DNA from: G965230065 sp965230065
GTDB lineage: Bacteria > Bacteroidota > Bacteroidia > Cytophagales > Cyclobacteriaceae
Assembly: GCA_965230065.1 (NCBI GenBank)
Contig: OZ245942.1
Coordinates: forward strand, 4,526,001-4,590,000
Direction: 5' to 3'
DNA: 64,000 nt
Part shown: piece by piece, positions 1-7,776 of the stretch
Numbering within the stretch: the first letter of the stretch is position 1
How the letters are laid out: each line of letters begins with the position of its first letter
Notes under the pieces: model-generated
What the model was told of the DNA's origin: nothing
Database searches by the model: none
Seen by the model: the letters and a program-made list of their open reading frames with translations, nothing else
Position numbers and translations under genes: made by a program

Positions 1-247
1 GAAAATGCAGAATGGTTTTATGAAATGAGTTTTGGTGCTGTTTTCGTGGCACTATCCAGGGGTTTTTTTGTAATTGGCTATAGCTCAGGCGCAGCCCATT
101 GGTAAAGTAACGGTCATGAAAAGGCCAAACGTAATTATCATTTTCTGAGGTTATTCGGACGGCCTGGGTTATTTGACAATAGGCTTGCAATAACAAGGAC
201 ATATTCAGCAAACTCAGTATCATAAACCGGTACATTGATTTTTCCAT
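1..247 (-). CDS. LpxR-family (DUF2219) lipid A deacylase-like protein, N-terminal part
   Basis: Partial gene that runs off the left edge; 82 codons are visible from the ATG at 247. The product starts with a hydrophobic signal peptide (MILSLLNMSLLLQAYC, about residues 9-24). It is followed by SENDNYVWPFHDRYFTNGLRLSY, split as SENDNY and DRYFTNGLRLSY, which is the N-terminal signature of the LpxR/DUF2219 family. Known members are outer-membrane beta-barrels that remove the 3'-acyloxyacyl group of lipid A. The frame is open to the edge. It is divergent from the sigma factor gene with a ~200-bp shared upstream region. Catalytic residues lie outside the window, so enzyme activity is inferred from family only. 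Confidence 0.72.
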   Translation of the reverse strand, partial: MEKSMYRFMILSLLNMSLLLQAYCQITQAVRITSENDNYVWPFHDRYFTNGLRLSYSQLQKNPWIVPRKQHQNSFHKTILHF

Positions 248-450
248 CTACAAATTCAGTAACAGGCGAGTGGAGTGAAAATGGCCTTTATGAGTTTGTA
301 TAATGAAATCCAAAGAGGTAAACGCTGCCTTCTAATAAGCAGGCTATTTATACTTTATTTTGATAAAATATAATATATGGTGAGATTTGAAGGAATGCTT
401 CCTAATATGGTTTACTTCTTCTAAATTGATGACCCTAAAAAGCAGGAAGA

Positions 451-1014
451 TTGAAAAATAAAACTGACATCATCGCCAGCATTAGGGAAGGAGGAGAGGA
501 AGAGGTTGTAGCTTTGTATCAAAAATACAAGCAGGATTTTGTAAGCTGGGCCGGTTTCAAATTTCAGCTCGACCGGGATGCGGCATTGGATATTTTTCAG
601 GAAGCAGTGATCAGTTTTTACGACGATATTAAGCAGGAGAAACTGACCTACCTGAAGCATACAGTAAAAACCTATCTGTTTGCTATTGCAAAAAATAAGA
701 TTTTCAATACGCTGCGTTACCAAAAAAAGTTTGAGGCTGATGAGCCTGATTTTGATGAATTTTCTTCTGTTTCAATCGTAGATGAACCCTTGATGCTTAC
801 CGAAAGGAAGAAGATTATGATAGAAGAATTATCAAACCTGGGCGAACCTTGTCATTCTATTCTGAAATTATTTTACTTTGATGCGTATAGCATGGAGGCC
901 ATCGCACAAACAATGGATTACAAAAACGCGGATGTGGTGAAGTCGCAAAAACTGCGGTGTCTCAATGAATTACGCCAGCGCATTATGAAGCAGTTTGAGA
1001 AAGGTGATATTTGA
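451..1014 (+). CDS. ECF-type RNA polymerase sigma factor
   Basis: 187-residue sigma-70 family protein. Region 2 spans about residues 20-90 (ALYQKYKQDF, then DIFQEAVISFYDD and the KTYLFAIAKNKIFN core). Region 4 spans about 125-182 and carries a helix-turn-helix (YSMEAIAQTMDYKNADVVKSQ, ending in LNELRQRI). The only in-frame start near region 2 is TTG at 451, preceded by the purine-rich AGCAGGAAGA; an ATG at 429 is out of frame. Sigma factors of this size direct core polymerase to alternative promoters and are normally held by an anti-sigma partner. The next gene encodes a membrane protein with a cytoplasmic N-terminus followed by an extracytoplasmic TPR region, so a membrane signalling pair is likely. 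Target promoters are not known. Confidence 0.85.
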   Translation: MKNKTDIIASIREGGEEEVVALYQKYKQDFVSWAGFKFQLDRDAALDIFQEAVISFYDDIKQEKLTYLKHTVKTYLFAIAKNKIFNTLRYQKKFEADEPDFDEFSSVSIVDEPLMLTERKKIMIEELSNLGEPCHSILKLFYFDAYSMEAIAQTMDYKNADVVKSQKLRCLNELRQRIMKQFEKGDI

Positions 1015-1030
1015 TAGCTATTAGCTGTTA

Positions 1031-1081
1031 AGCTTCTGGCTACAAGCCTTAGGTTTTGCTTGTAGCTTGCAGCTAGAAGCT
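1031..1081. repeat. Imperfect inverted repeat between sigma and TPR genes
   Basis: The arms begin AGCTTCTGGCTACAAGC and end GCAGCTAGAAGCT; a GCTTGTAGC block inside the right arm also pairs with the left arm. It can form a stem of about 17 pairs and fills most of the 86-bp gap. No T-tract follows, so it is more likely a dispersed repeat or mRNA stabiliser than a terminator. Confidence 0.5.
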
Positions 1082-1100
1082 TGAGCCTAATATTAAAATC

Positions 1101-1844
1101 ATGGCAGTGATACGATGTGACATAGACCAGACGAAACAATACCTTCAGGGCAAAATGAGTGCTGAGGAAGTGGAGGCTTTTAAACAAAAGCTAAAGACTG
1201 ATACGCAGTTCCGGGAAGATTTTGAGTATAATAAAGACTTGCTGGAAAGTATGCGTATCCATTATAAATCTACTCTAAAAAGTAAATTAAAACAGCTGGA
1301 TGCACCTGCTGATAATCCTTACAAAAAAGCTGGTGCAAGGCGCTTTTTCCAAATAACTGGTATCGCGGCCGCTATCGCCTTGCTGGTGGGGGTAGGCTAT
1401 GCACTTTTTTTCACTTCCTCCGATACTCAGGCACTTTTTGAGCAATATTATTCTCCTTATTATAATGTGTTGGATGGTTCAGAGCGTTCGGCAGGAGATG
1501 TAAGCGGTGACTTGGCCATGCGTTTGTATGACCAGCAACGGTACGAAGAAGCGCTGTTGGTATTCAAAGAAGCCATCAGCCGAAAGCCTGAAAACCACCG
1601 TCTCTTGTTTTACAAAGCCATGTCGCATTTAAGTATATCCCAAACTGATACTGCAATTGCCAATTTGCAAGAAGTAGTCAATAAACCTGAAGAACGATTG
1701 CATGAACCTGCCCGATGGTACCTGGGGCTGGCCTACCTGCAACAAGGGGATGTGGATAAGGCAAAAGAAATATTCGCTACTATAAAGTCTTCCAACGATA
1801 GCTACAGTCAACGTGCCGGCGAAATCCTGAACGCTCTCAACTGA
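1101..1844 (+). CDS. Membrane-anchored TPR protein, possible anti-sigma partner
   Basis: 247 residues. Residues 1-75 are a charged, helical cytoplasmic segment with an anti-sigma-like opening (CDIDQTKQYLQGKMSAEEVEAF), followed by one membrane segment at about 83-104 (ITGIAAAIALLVGVGYALFF). The rest is exported or periplasmic and contains about three TPR-like helix pairs (for example YDQQRYEEALLVFKEAISR and ARWYLGLAYLQQGDVDKA). This Bacteroidota architecture, placed 86 bp downstream of an ECF sigma gene, suggests that it tethers or regulates the sigma factor while the TPR part binds envelope proteins. No zinc-binding HxxxCxxC motif of classical anti-sigma factors is present, so the regulatory role is inferred from arrangement only. 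Confidence 0.65.
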   Translation: MAVIRCDIDQTKQYLQGKMSAEEVEAFKQKLKTDTQFREDFEYNKDLLESMRIHYKSTLKSKLKQLDAPADNPYKKAGARRFFQITGIAAAIALLVGVGYALFFTSSDTQALFEQYYSPYYNVLDGSERSAGDVSGDLAMRLYDQQRYEEALLVFKEAISRKPENHRLLFYKAMSHLSISQTDTAIANLQEVVNKPEERLHEPARWYLGLAYLQQGDVDKAKEIFATIKSSNDSYSQRAGEILNALN

Positions 1845-1938
1845 TGGCAACTTAACAATTTTTTAAGCTGTATTGTAGAAAAATTTCTACTTTTATCAAT
1901 TCTTAGTGAGAAAGTATTAGTTTAGCGAAACGCTTACT

Positions 1939-1979
1939 ACAACCACATTTTGTGATTCATGTATACCATCAGTGGTTGT
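1939..1979. promoter_or_regulatory. Dyad upstream of the sensor kinase gene
   Basis: Perfect 8-bp arms ACAACCAC and GTGGTTGT are separated by 25 bp. The dyad ends 56 bp before the histidine kinase start, inside a 191-bp gap. It could be an operator or a leader hairpin; nothing in the sequence decides between these. Confidence 0.35.
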
Positions 1980-2035
1980 GGAGCATCTGCATATTCGTCT
2001 GAATAAATACGCTTGTCGTGAACTAATAACTGCTG

Positions 2036-4135
2036 ATGCATAAAAGCCGGTCATTTCTTCTCGCAACTTTATTATTGACTTTGCTGAGTCAAACTATACA
2101 GGCAAAAAACACTTTTTTTAGTCTGCCGATAGCTTATTACCAGGATGCAGGAGGTGTGTTAAACTTTGCTGAGGCAAAAAAGTTGTTTGAGCAAGATGAA
2201 TTCATCTCTTCAGAAAAAAGTAACCTGAGTTTTGGGTATACAACTGATCCGGTTTGGATTCATATTTTCCTGGATAATGTGCAGGAAAATGAAGTACTTA
2301 TCATACAGAATGCCCACCTTGATTTTGCAGATTTTTATGCATTGCACAAAGATTCACTCATCAGGCAAGTGAGACAAGGCGACCTGGTGGATTTTCATAC
2401 CCGGGATATTGAGCACCATTACCCCAACCTCCTGATCTCTCCACAAGCCACGGATATTTTTATAAGAGTATCTACGAAAGGGCCTTTGTTAGTACCTGTT
2501 ACGTTAATGTCTTTTCCCGCATTATTGCAATATTCCCGGCAGCAGCAGGTTGTGCATTTTGTATACTTTGGTATCTTATTACTGGCTTTTTGTGTAAATG
2601 TTTTGCTGTATGTGTGGTTCAGGGAAAAGGTTTTTTTATTCTACCTTTTAACCTTGTTGTTTTTCTTTACTGTTACCTGTGTTGAATTTGGATATTTGTT
2701 TCAATATATATATCCAGGTGTTCCGGAAGTTAATGCATACAACCCAGCATTTTATGCATTGATTTTTGTGGTGGTAATGTTTACCCAACGCTTTTTAGGG
2801 GTGCGTAACGAGGTGCTTTTTTATTTCTGGGTTTACAGGGTACTGGTTGCTTTGTGTATTGTTCTTATTTTGGCAGTATTGCTTACAAAAGGAGCCGTTA
2901 TTGTCCAAATATTCATATTGTTACTGGTAGGCTATATCATTCCTGTATTTATTCTAATCAGTGCTGCTTACAGTTACTTTCTCTTACGCAAAACAGGGGC
3001 AGGTTTTGTTTTTTTAGGATGGTTGAGTAGTGTAGGGGCTACACTGGTGCTGGCACTTACTTTTACAGGAACATTATCACACAGTTTTTTTACCGGAAAT
3101 GTTGTACAAATGGGCTCAGCCCTGGAAGTCATCTTTTTCTTTTTTGCACTGGTAGAAAGGGTAAACGTACTCAAACAGCACAAAGAACGATTGCTGAAGT
3201 CACATAACAAGTTACTGGAAGAAAAGCTGGAGAGGCGCATGCGCAAAATTAATGAGATGAACCATGAACTGCTGGCCCAGAATGAAGCATTGCAATCGCA
3301 GCAGGATGAGCTGACCGCCCAGCGCAACCGCCTGAAAGAACAAAATAAAATTATTGAAAATCAGAACGTTCAGTTGATAGATATAAAGCAGGGGCTGGAA
3401 CAGAAAGTTGAGGAAAAAACTTCAGATTTATTATTGGCCAATCAAAGCCTGGCAGATAAAAACCAACGTTTAGAGCAATTTGCTTTTGTAGCTGCCCACA
3501 ACATCCGCGGGCCGGTAGCTACCCTGGAAGGATTGATTAATTTGTTCAATAAAAAAAATACTGGTGACCTGATCAATTTAGAAATCATAAAAAGGCTGGA
3601 TATTTCTGTTACCAAGATTGACAACCTGCTGTGGGACTTGTCGGCATTATTGGATTTCACCAGTGCATCAGAAGAGTTGAGGAGCGAAGTAAACCTGAAA
3701 CAGGTATGGGAAGATGTAAAAATTGTATTTCAAAATGATATTGAAAGCAAACGGGCCAAAATTTGTGATAACCTTCCTGGCGAAAAAACTTATAAACTGG
3801 TGCCGGTATATATCAACAGTATCTTTTACAACATACTGAGCAATGCTTTAAAATTTAGTAATGAAACCAAAACACCCGAAATTAGCCTTAGCTTTAAAGA
3901 ACAAAACAAACAACTCTTTTTAGAAGCGTACGACAATGGTTTAGGTGTAAATTTAAAGCTTGTCAAAAACAAGTTGTTTTCTCCCTTTCAGCGGTTTCAT
4001 TCTCATGTGAAAGGCAAGGGCTTAGGGTTATTCATTACAAAATCGCAGATAGAAGCTATGGGTGGAACCATTCATTTTCAAAGCCAGCCGGGAGAAGGAA
4101 CTACCCTAAATATTGTGCTTCCTGTGGTTGATTAG
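2036..4135 (+). CDS. 7TMR-DISM sensor histidine kinase
   Basis: 699-residue inner-membrane sensor kinase. Residues 1-23 form a signal peptide and about 30-165 an extracytoplasmic 7TMR-DISMED2-like domain. Residues 172-385 hold seven hydrophobic helices (7TMR-DISM), and about 388-475 a long coiled coil rich in E, K, Q and N. The dimerisation helix carries the phospho-acceptor His at residue 488 in AAHNIRGPVATLEG. The ATPase domain has an N box (YNILSNALKFS), a G1 box (DNGLGVN) and a G2 box (GKGLGLFIT). All kinase boxes look intact. DISM domains are thought to sense carbohydrates or other small envelope ligands. No response regulator is encoded nearby, so its partner is unknown. The next gene, encoding an exported CHAT protein, is convergent. 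Confidence 0.9.
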   Translation: MHKSRSFLLATLLLTLLSQTIQAKNTFFSLPIAYYQDAGGVLNFAEAKKLFEQDEFISSEKSNLSFGYTTDPVWIHIFLDNVQENEVLIIQNAHLDFADFYALHKDSLIRQVRQGDLVDFHTRDIEHHYPNLLISPQATDIFIRVSTKGPLLVPVTLMSFPALLQYSRQQQVVHFVYFGILLLAFCVNVLLYVWFREKVFLFYLLTLLFFFTVTCVEFGYLFQYIYPGVPEVNAYNPAFYALIFVVVMFTQRFLGVRNEVLFYFWVYRVLVALCIVLILAVLLTKGAVIVQIFILLLVGYIIPVFILISAAYSYFLLRKTGAGFVFLGWLSSVGATLVLALTFTGTLSHSFFTGNVVQMGSALEVIFFFFALVERVNVLKQHKERLLKSHNKLLEEKLERRMRKINEMNHELLAQNEALQSQQDELTAQRNRLKEQNKIIENQNVQLIDIKQGLEQKVEEKTSDLLLANQSLADKNQRLEQFAFVAAHNIRGPVATLEGLINLFNKKNTGDLINLEIIKRLDISVTKIDNLLWDLSALLDFTSASEELRSEVNLKQVWEDVKIVFQNDIESKRAKICDNLPGEKTYKLVPVYINSIFYNILSNALKFSNETKTPEISLSFKEQNKQLFLEAYDNGLGVNLKLVKNKLFSPFQRFHSHVKGKGLGLFITKSQIEAMGGTIHFQSQPGEGTTLNIVLPVVD

Positions 4136-4234
4136 GCTGTGTCTGATAGATAACCGAGCAATCCGTCCGACGACTCTTATGCTTCTTGCAAGTAGCCGAC
4201 ATACAGATTGATTTTAGGTTCATCAGACACAGCC
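4135..4234. repeat. ~100-bp palindromic intergenic element, copy 1
   Basis: Perfect 13-bp terminal inverted repeats GGCTGTGTCTGAT and ATCAGACACAGCC bound an exactly 100-bp element that overlaps the kinase stop codon. The interior (GTCCGACGACTCTTATGCTT) resembles the interior of a second element at 23780-23873. It sits between convergent genes and may act as a bidirectional terminator as well as being a dispersed repeat. Confidence 0.6.
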
Positions 4235-4246
4235 TGGTTTAAAGCA

Positions 4247-7186
4247 TCAAGGCTGGGCATCAGAATGCAGAAAGGTCTTCTTGCCTATGAGCGTGATGCT
4301 TCCTATTATGAGTAGGATAATCAATATGCCACTGGTAATCCATTTATTTGTTTTTGTCCCGGTTTCAGCATGGTCAATGGGTTGGCCTAAGTAAATAAAT
4401 GCTCCCCAATAATACGGGTCAGCCGTAATATTGTCTGCGTTTTCCAGGTAATGCAGCTTGGCTTTGTGTAAGGCAGAAGCATATGGAATGCCTGTGTTCA
4501 GTGCTTCATAAAAATGTTGCATAATGTCTTTGGTAGGGCGGTCTGCCACCGACCACAAGCTCATCATTACATTGGGTACGCCGGCATACATAAACCCCCG
4601 GGCAAGGCTCACAATACCTTCCCCTTTGTAATATTTACCTACTCCCGTATTGCAGGCACTGAGGGTAACCAAATCGGCATTGAGTTGCATATTGTACAGC
4701 TCGTAGGTGTGCAGCAAGCCATCTTCAATATTATCATTGGCATTATCAAAAATCAGCTTGGAATAAAGCGGATCAGCATCGTCTACCAGGCTATGTGAGG
4801 CCAGGTGGATGATGTTATATCTGCCCGCATTTTGCTTAAAGGTTTTTTCAGTAGCCTTAGCCCCCAGGTGCGCAGTTCCGCCCAATAAGGCAGCAATATT
4901 GTTCACTTCTTCTTTGGCATACGGCAGGGCACGGGCACTGTCAATATAGGAGCGAACGGTTTCGTTGAAGGCCAGCCATTGCTGCCCGGTATCATCACGA
5001 AAAGTGGGTGCAAAGCCAATAAAGCTCTCGGAAGATACACCAGGGAGTGCATGTTCCATCGTCAGGAGGTTGGCAGTGTAATGATAGGAAATCTGATAAT
5101 CTTTGAGCAGATAGCTGAGGTCTTTGTAACCATCAGTTGTACTAGCCGGTTTTTGTATCAAAGTTTCAAAGGGCACATACCCCAATATGCCATCAGGAAT
5201 GATGGTTAGCTGGCTAATGTGTATATTATCATTTGTGATCTTCGGCAAAATTGAGGCAAGTAATGTCTGGTATGTTGCATAGGCATTTTTGGTAAAACTT
5301 TCATAATCCCGGGAACTGATTGCTTTTAGCAGGGTTAAAATTTGCGCATCGAAATTTTTACTTTTTGGTAAAGAAACATGGGCTAAATGGCGCTGTGTAA
5401 GGCCAAAAATATGGAGGCTGTTACTGCCCGAAAAATAGGAAAGCAATGCCTGCCCTGGCTCTAAGTAATGGTTTTGGAAATGGGTAACATCCACCGGGGG
5501 CATATCATATTTTAATTCGTAATACCTGGGGTATGTACGCTGTATAGAGGCAATTAATTCAGTTTTCCTGGTTTTGAGGGCAAAAAGTTCTCTTTGATAT
5601 GCTTCAAACTGGATACTGTCAGCCGGAAAGGCCGAGTTTAATTTCTGTGACTCCTTTTTAAGAAATGCAATCCTGTTGTCTACTTCTCTTTCTATAGAAA
5701 ACACGCTATCGGGTACGCCCACAGATTTTTTTGCTTCCAGGTCTGTGAGCGTTTCTATGAGAATACCCGCCTTGTTGCGTTCAGCCAGTAAAAAAGCATC
5801 GTATTTATACTTTTCATTACCTGATATTTTACTAAGCTTCAGGGCAGTAGGGATGGCTTTGTTATAGATTTTGGTAGCCTCACTGCTCAGGTAGTATTTA
5901 GACCCGGCAGCTTCATAACCAGTTCTTAGGTTTGTGATGAGGTCAAGGGCTAAGTCATATGTTTTCATGGCAGCCTGTAAAGCCGCAATGGAGGTTTGCT
6001 GTCCTAAACTCTCTGCTTTTAATCCAAGGATTACTAACAGCAGCCGTTTAGTGTTGACATTTTCAAAGCCAGGGTTAGCATATATCTCCGGTTCATCAAA
6101 ATTCGGGACAATGGTAATCAAAGCTTGCTGATAGTAAAATAGAGCCTTTTCATAATTCTTTTGCAAACTATACAGCCTGCCTGTTTCCATGTATACCAAG
6201 GCTAATAATGGATTATTTGCGTTAAGGTTTTTCACACAGATATCAGTGGCTTTTTCCAGGTAATCCAGTGCTGCTTCGTACTTGCCTTGTGCACCCAGTA
6301 CACTACCCATATTAAGATAGCTTTGTGCGATGTAGGGGTGCTGTTCACCAAAAATATGAATATCAATGGACAGTGATTTTTCAAAATGAGCAATGGCTTT
6401 GTCATAATCCTTTTGTTCTTTGAAAGCAATGCCCATGTTGTAATAACCTCCGGAAAGGGCAGGGGCGTTTTCGCCATATATCTTTTTGTCAATCTCCATT
6501 GCCTTTTGGTAATAGGCCAATGCTTGCTCATAATCACTTTTTTCAGAATAGACGATACCCATGTTTTGATAGCTTGCCGCTACATCAGTGTGTGAAGCAC
6601 CCAGGGTAGCCACCCTGATGGAGAGCGCTTTTTGGTAGTATTCCAGTGCCCTGTCAAAATCTCCGTTTTCCCTGTAAGTAATTCCTAAATTATTGTAAGA
6701 TGTAGCCACCAAAGGGTGGTTGTCCCCCAACTTTTTGCGCCTTATCTCCAGGGCTTTTTTTTGTTGGGTAAGGGCCTTTTCCAGCTCCCCTTTTCCCCGA
6801 TAGGCTTCACCTGCATTATTACAGGTGTTGGCCATTTCTAAATGGTCTTCAGAGAGCTTTTCAATAATGGCAGCCCGGGCCGTGTCAATATAAGCCAATG
6901 CTATGTCATAATTTCCGGTTTTCACAAAACATTCGCCCAGGTCATTATAGCATCCTATCCATTGTTCCCATTGCTTTTCCTTCCGGTAGGTAGTAGCGGC
7001 TTTTTGGAAGTAAAAAATTGCACTGTCAAATAAGGCCTTTTTTTTATAATCACCTGCTTTTGTATATGCATCATTCCCGATAGAGTCAGCACCCATTAAA
7101 TGCCGGGCATTTGCAGAAAGTGGCTCAACGATAAAAATTGTTACAAAAAGGAAAATGTAAACACAAAGTGTTGTGTGTATTACCAT
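4247..7186 (-). CDS. Exported TPR-CHAT protein, caspase-like
   Basis: About 979 residues from the ATG at 7186; an in-frame TTG at 7207 only adds seven residues. It has an N-terminal signal/membrane segment (TLCVYIFLFVTIFIV) and about eight or more kinesin-light-chain-type TPRs of 42 residues (for example YNNLGITYRENGDFDRALEY). A helical linker leads to a C-terminal CHAT domain. The predicted caspase-type dyad is His798 (HLASHSL) and Cys845 (LSACNTG), both present. A final membrane helix (GILIILLIIGSITLIG) precedes a short basic tail. CHAT domains belong to the caspase/gingipain peptidase clan. Signal peptide plus C-terminal anchor suggest that the peptidase faces the periplasm. No obvious substrate gene is adjacent; the neighbour is a convergent sensor kinase. 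Confidence 0.88.
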   Translation of the reverse strand: MVIHTTLCVYIFLFVTIFIVEPLSANARHLMGADSIGNDAYTKAGDYKKKALFDSAIFYFQKAATTYRKEKQWEQWIGCYNDLGECFVKTGNYDIALAYIDTARAAIIEKLSEDHLEMANTCNNAGEAYRGKGELEKALTQQKKALEIRRKKLGDNHPLVATSYNNLGITYRENGDFDRALEYYQKALSIRVATLGASHTDVAASYQNMGIVYSEKSDYEQALAYYQKAMEIDKKIYGENAPALSGGYYNMGIAFKEQKDYDKAIAHFEKSLSIDIHIFGEQHPYIAQSYLNMGSVLGAQGKYEAALDYLEKATDICVKNLNANNPLLALVYMETGRLYSLQKNYEKALFYYQQALITIVPNFDEPEIYANPGFENVNTKRLLLVILGLKAESLGQQTSIAALQAAMKTYDLALDLITNLRTGYEAAGSKYYLSSEATKIYNKAIPTALKLSKISGNEKYKYDAFLLAERNKAGILIETLTDLEAKKSVGVPDSVFSIEREVDNRIAFLKKESQKLNSAFPADSIQFEAYQRELFALKTRKTELIASIQRTYPRYYELKYDMPPVDVTHFQNHYLEPGQALLSYFSGSNSLHIFGLTQRHLAHVSLPKSKNFDAQILTLLKAISSRDYESFTKNAYATYQTLLASILPKITNDNIHISQLTIIPDGILGYVPFETLIQKPASTTDGYKDLSYLLKDYQISYHYTANLLTMEHALPGVSSESFIGFAPTFRDDTGQQWLAFNETVRSYIDSARALPYAKEEVNNIAALLGGTAHLGAKATEKTFKQNAGRYNIIHLASHSLVDDADPLYSKLIFDNANDNIEDGLLHTYELYNMQLNADLVTLSACNTGVGKYYKGEGIVSLARGFMYAGVPNVMMSLWSVADRPTKDIMQHFYEALNTGIPYASALHKAKLHYLENADNITADPYYWGAFIYLGQPIDHAETGTKTNKWITSGILIILLIIGSITLIGKKTFLHSDAQP

Positions 7187-7276
7187 TTTGGCGTAGGGTT
7201 TTCTCAATTGTTCTATATATAAAGATACAATTATTGTATCATAGATGTTAGTAACCCCAAAAAGATGATAGTCAAC

Positions 7277-7494
7277 TCACCCCTCTTTATTCTTATAGGT
7301 AACCCAAAGAAGAATCAGCGTTTCCCAAAAATGATGATAGGCATTTGTGGCAGGGGAATTGGCCAGTACCAGGGCAACAATACTACAAATAATCAGTACA
7401 ACACCCCCGACTGTTTCCAGGTCAATAAATTTTTTGACAGTTTCCGACAGGTATTCTTCAAGGTAAATGTTTTTTCAGTTTTAGAGATACTCAT
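7277..7494 (-). pseudogene. nhaA: nhaA remnant (Na+/H+ antiporter N-terminus, frameshifted)
   Basis: On the minus strand an ATG at 7494 opens MSISKTEKTFTLKNT. After a shift of reading frame near 7460 the same strand reads EYLSETVKKFIDLETVGG, then VVLIICSIVALVLANSP and AYHHFWET, before a stop at 7277. The second part is the first amphipathic helix and first membrane helix of NhaA, including the family-typical ANSP...YHHFWE stretch. Only about 60 of roughly 400 residues remain, so the gene is frameshifted and truncated. It lies next to a MITE-like element, which may mark the event that destroyed it. No other nhaA is in the window. Confidence 0.7.
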
Positions 7495-7536
7495 GCAGGC
7501 TTTTTTGGGTTATAGAGTTTATAATAAAAAGTATTT

Positions 7537-7742
7537 AACGTGAGTTATGGATTAAAAATGCCCTGATTCGTGCAAATAGAAAGTTTGCTGTCTGAGCGAA
7601 GCGAGTTTCAAACTTTCTGAGATTTTTTGCATACTTTTTTATCGATTGAAAAAAGTATGAGCCCGTCCGGCTTGAGGACAAGCGTTTGAAAATCAATTAG
7701 ATATAAATATTCGTTTGTTGAATCAAATCCATAATTCACGTT
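7537..7742. mobile_element. MITE-like element with terminal inverted repeats
   Basis: Terminal repeats AACGTGAGTTATGGATT (7537-7553) and AATCCATAATTCACGTT (7726-7742) match at 16 of 17 positions in inverted orientation, bounding 206 bp. Inside are two perfect hairpins: AGAAAGTTTG/CAAACTTTCT (7578-7618) and CATACTTTTTT/AAAAAAGTATG (7630-7659). There is no convincing coding capacity. The structure fits a short non-autonomous element or a folded intergenic repeat. Clear target-site duplications were not found. Confidence 0.5.
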
Positions 7743-7776
7743 ATTTATTATTCTACAGAACCAATTTTCAAAGAAA

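Noticed and set aside
7265..7543. 92-codon plus-strand ORF
   Set aside because: It is antisense to the nhaA remnant, whose protein similarity on the minus strand is much stronger.
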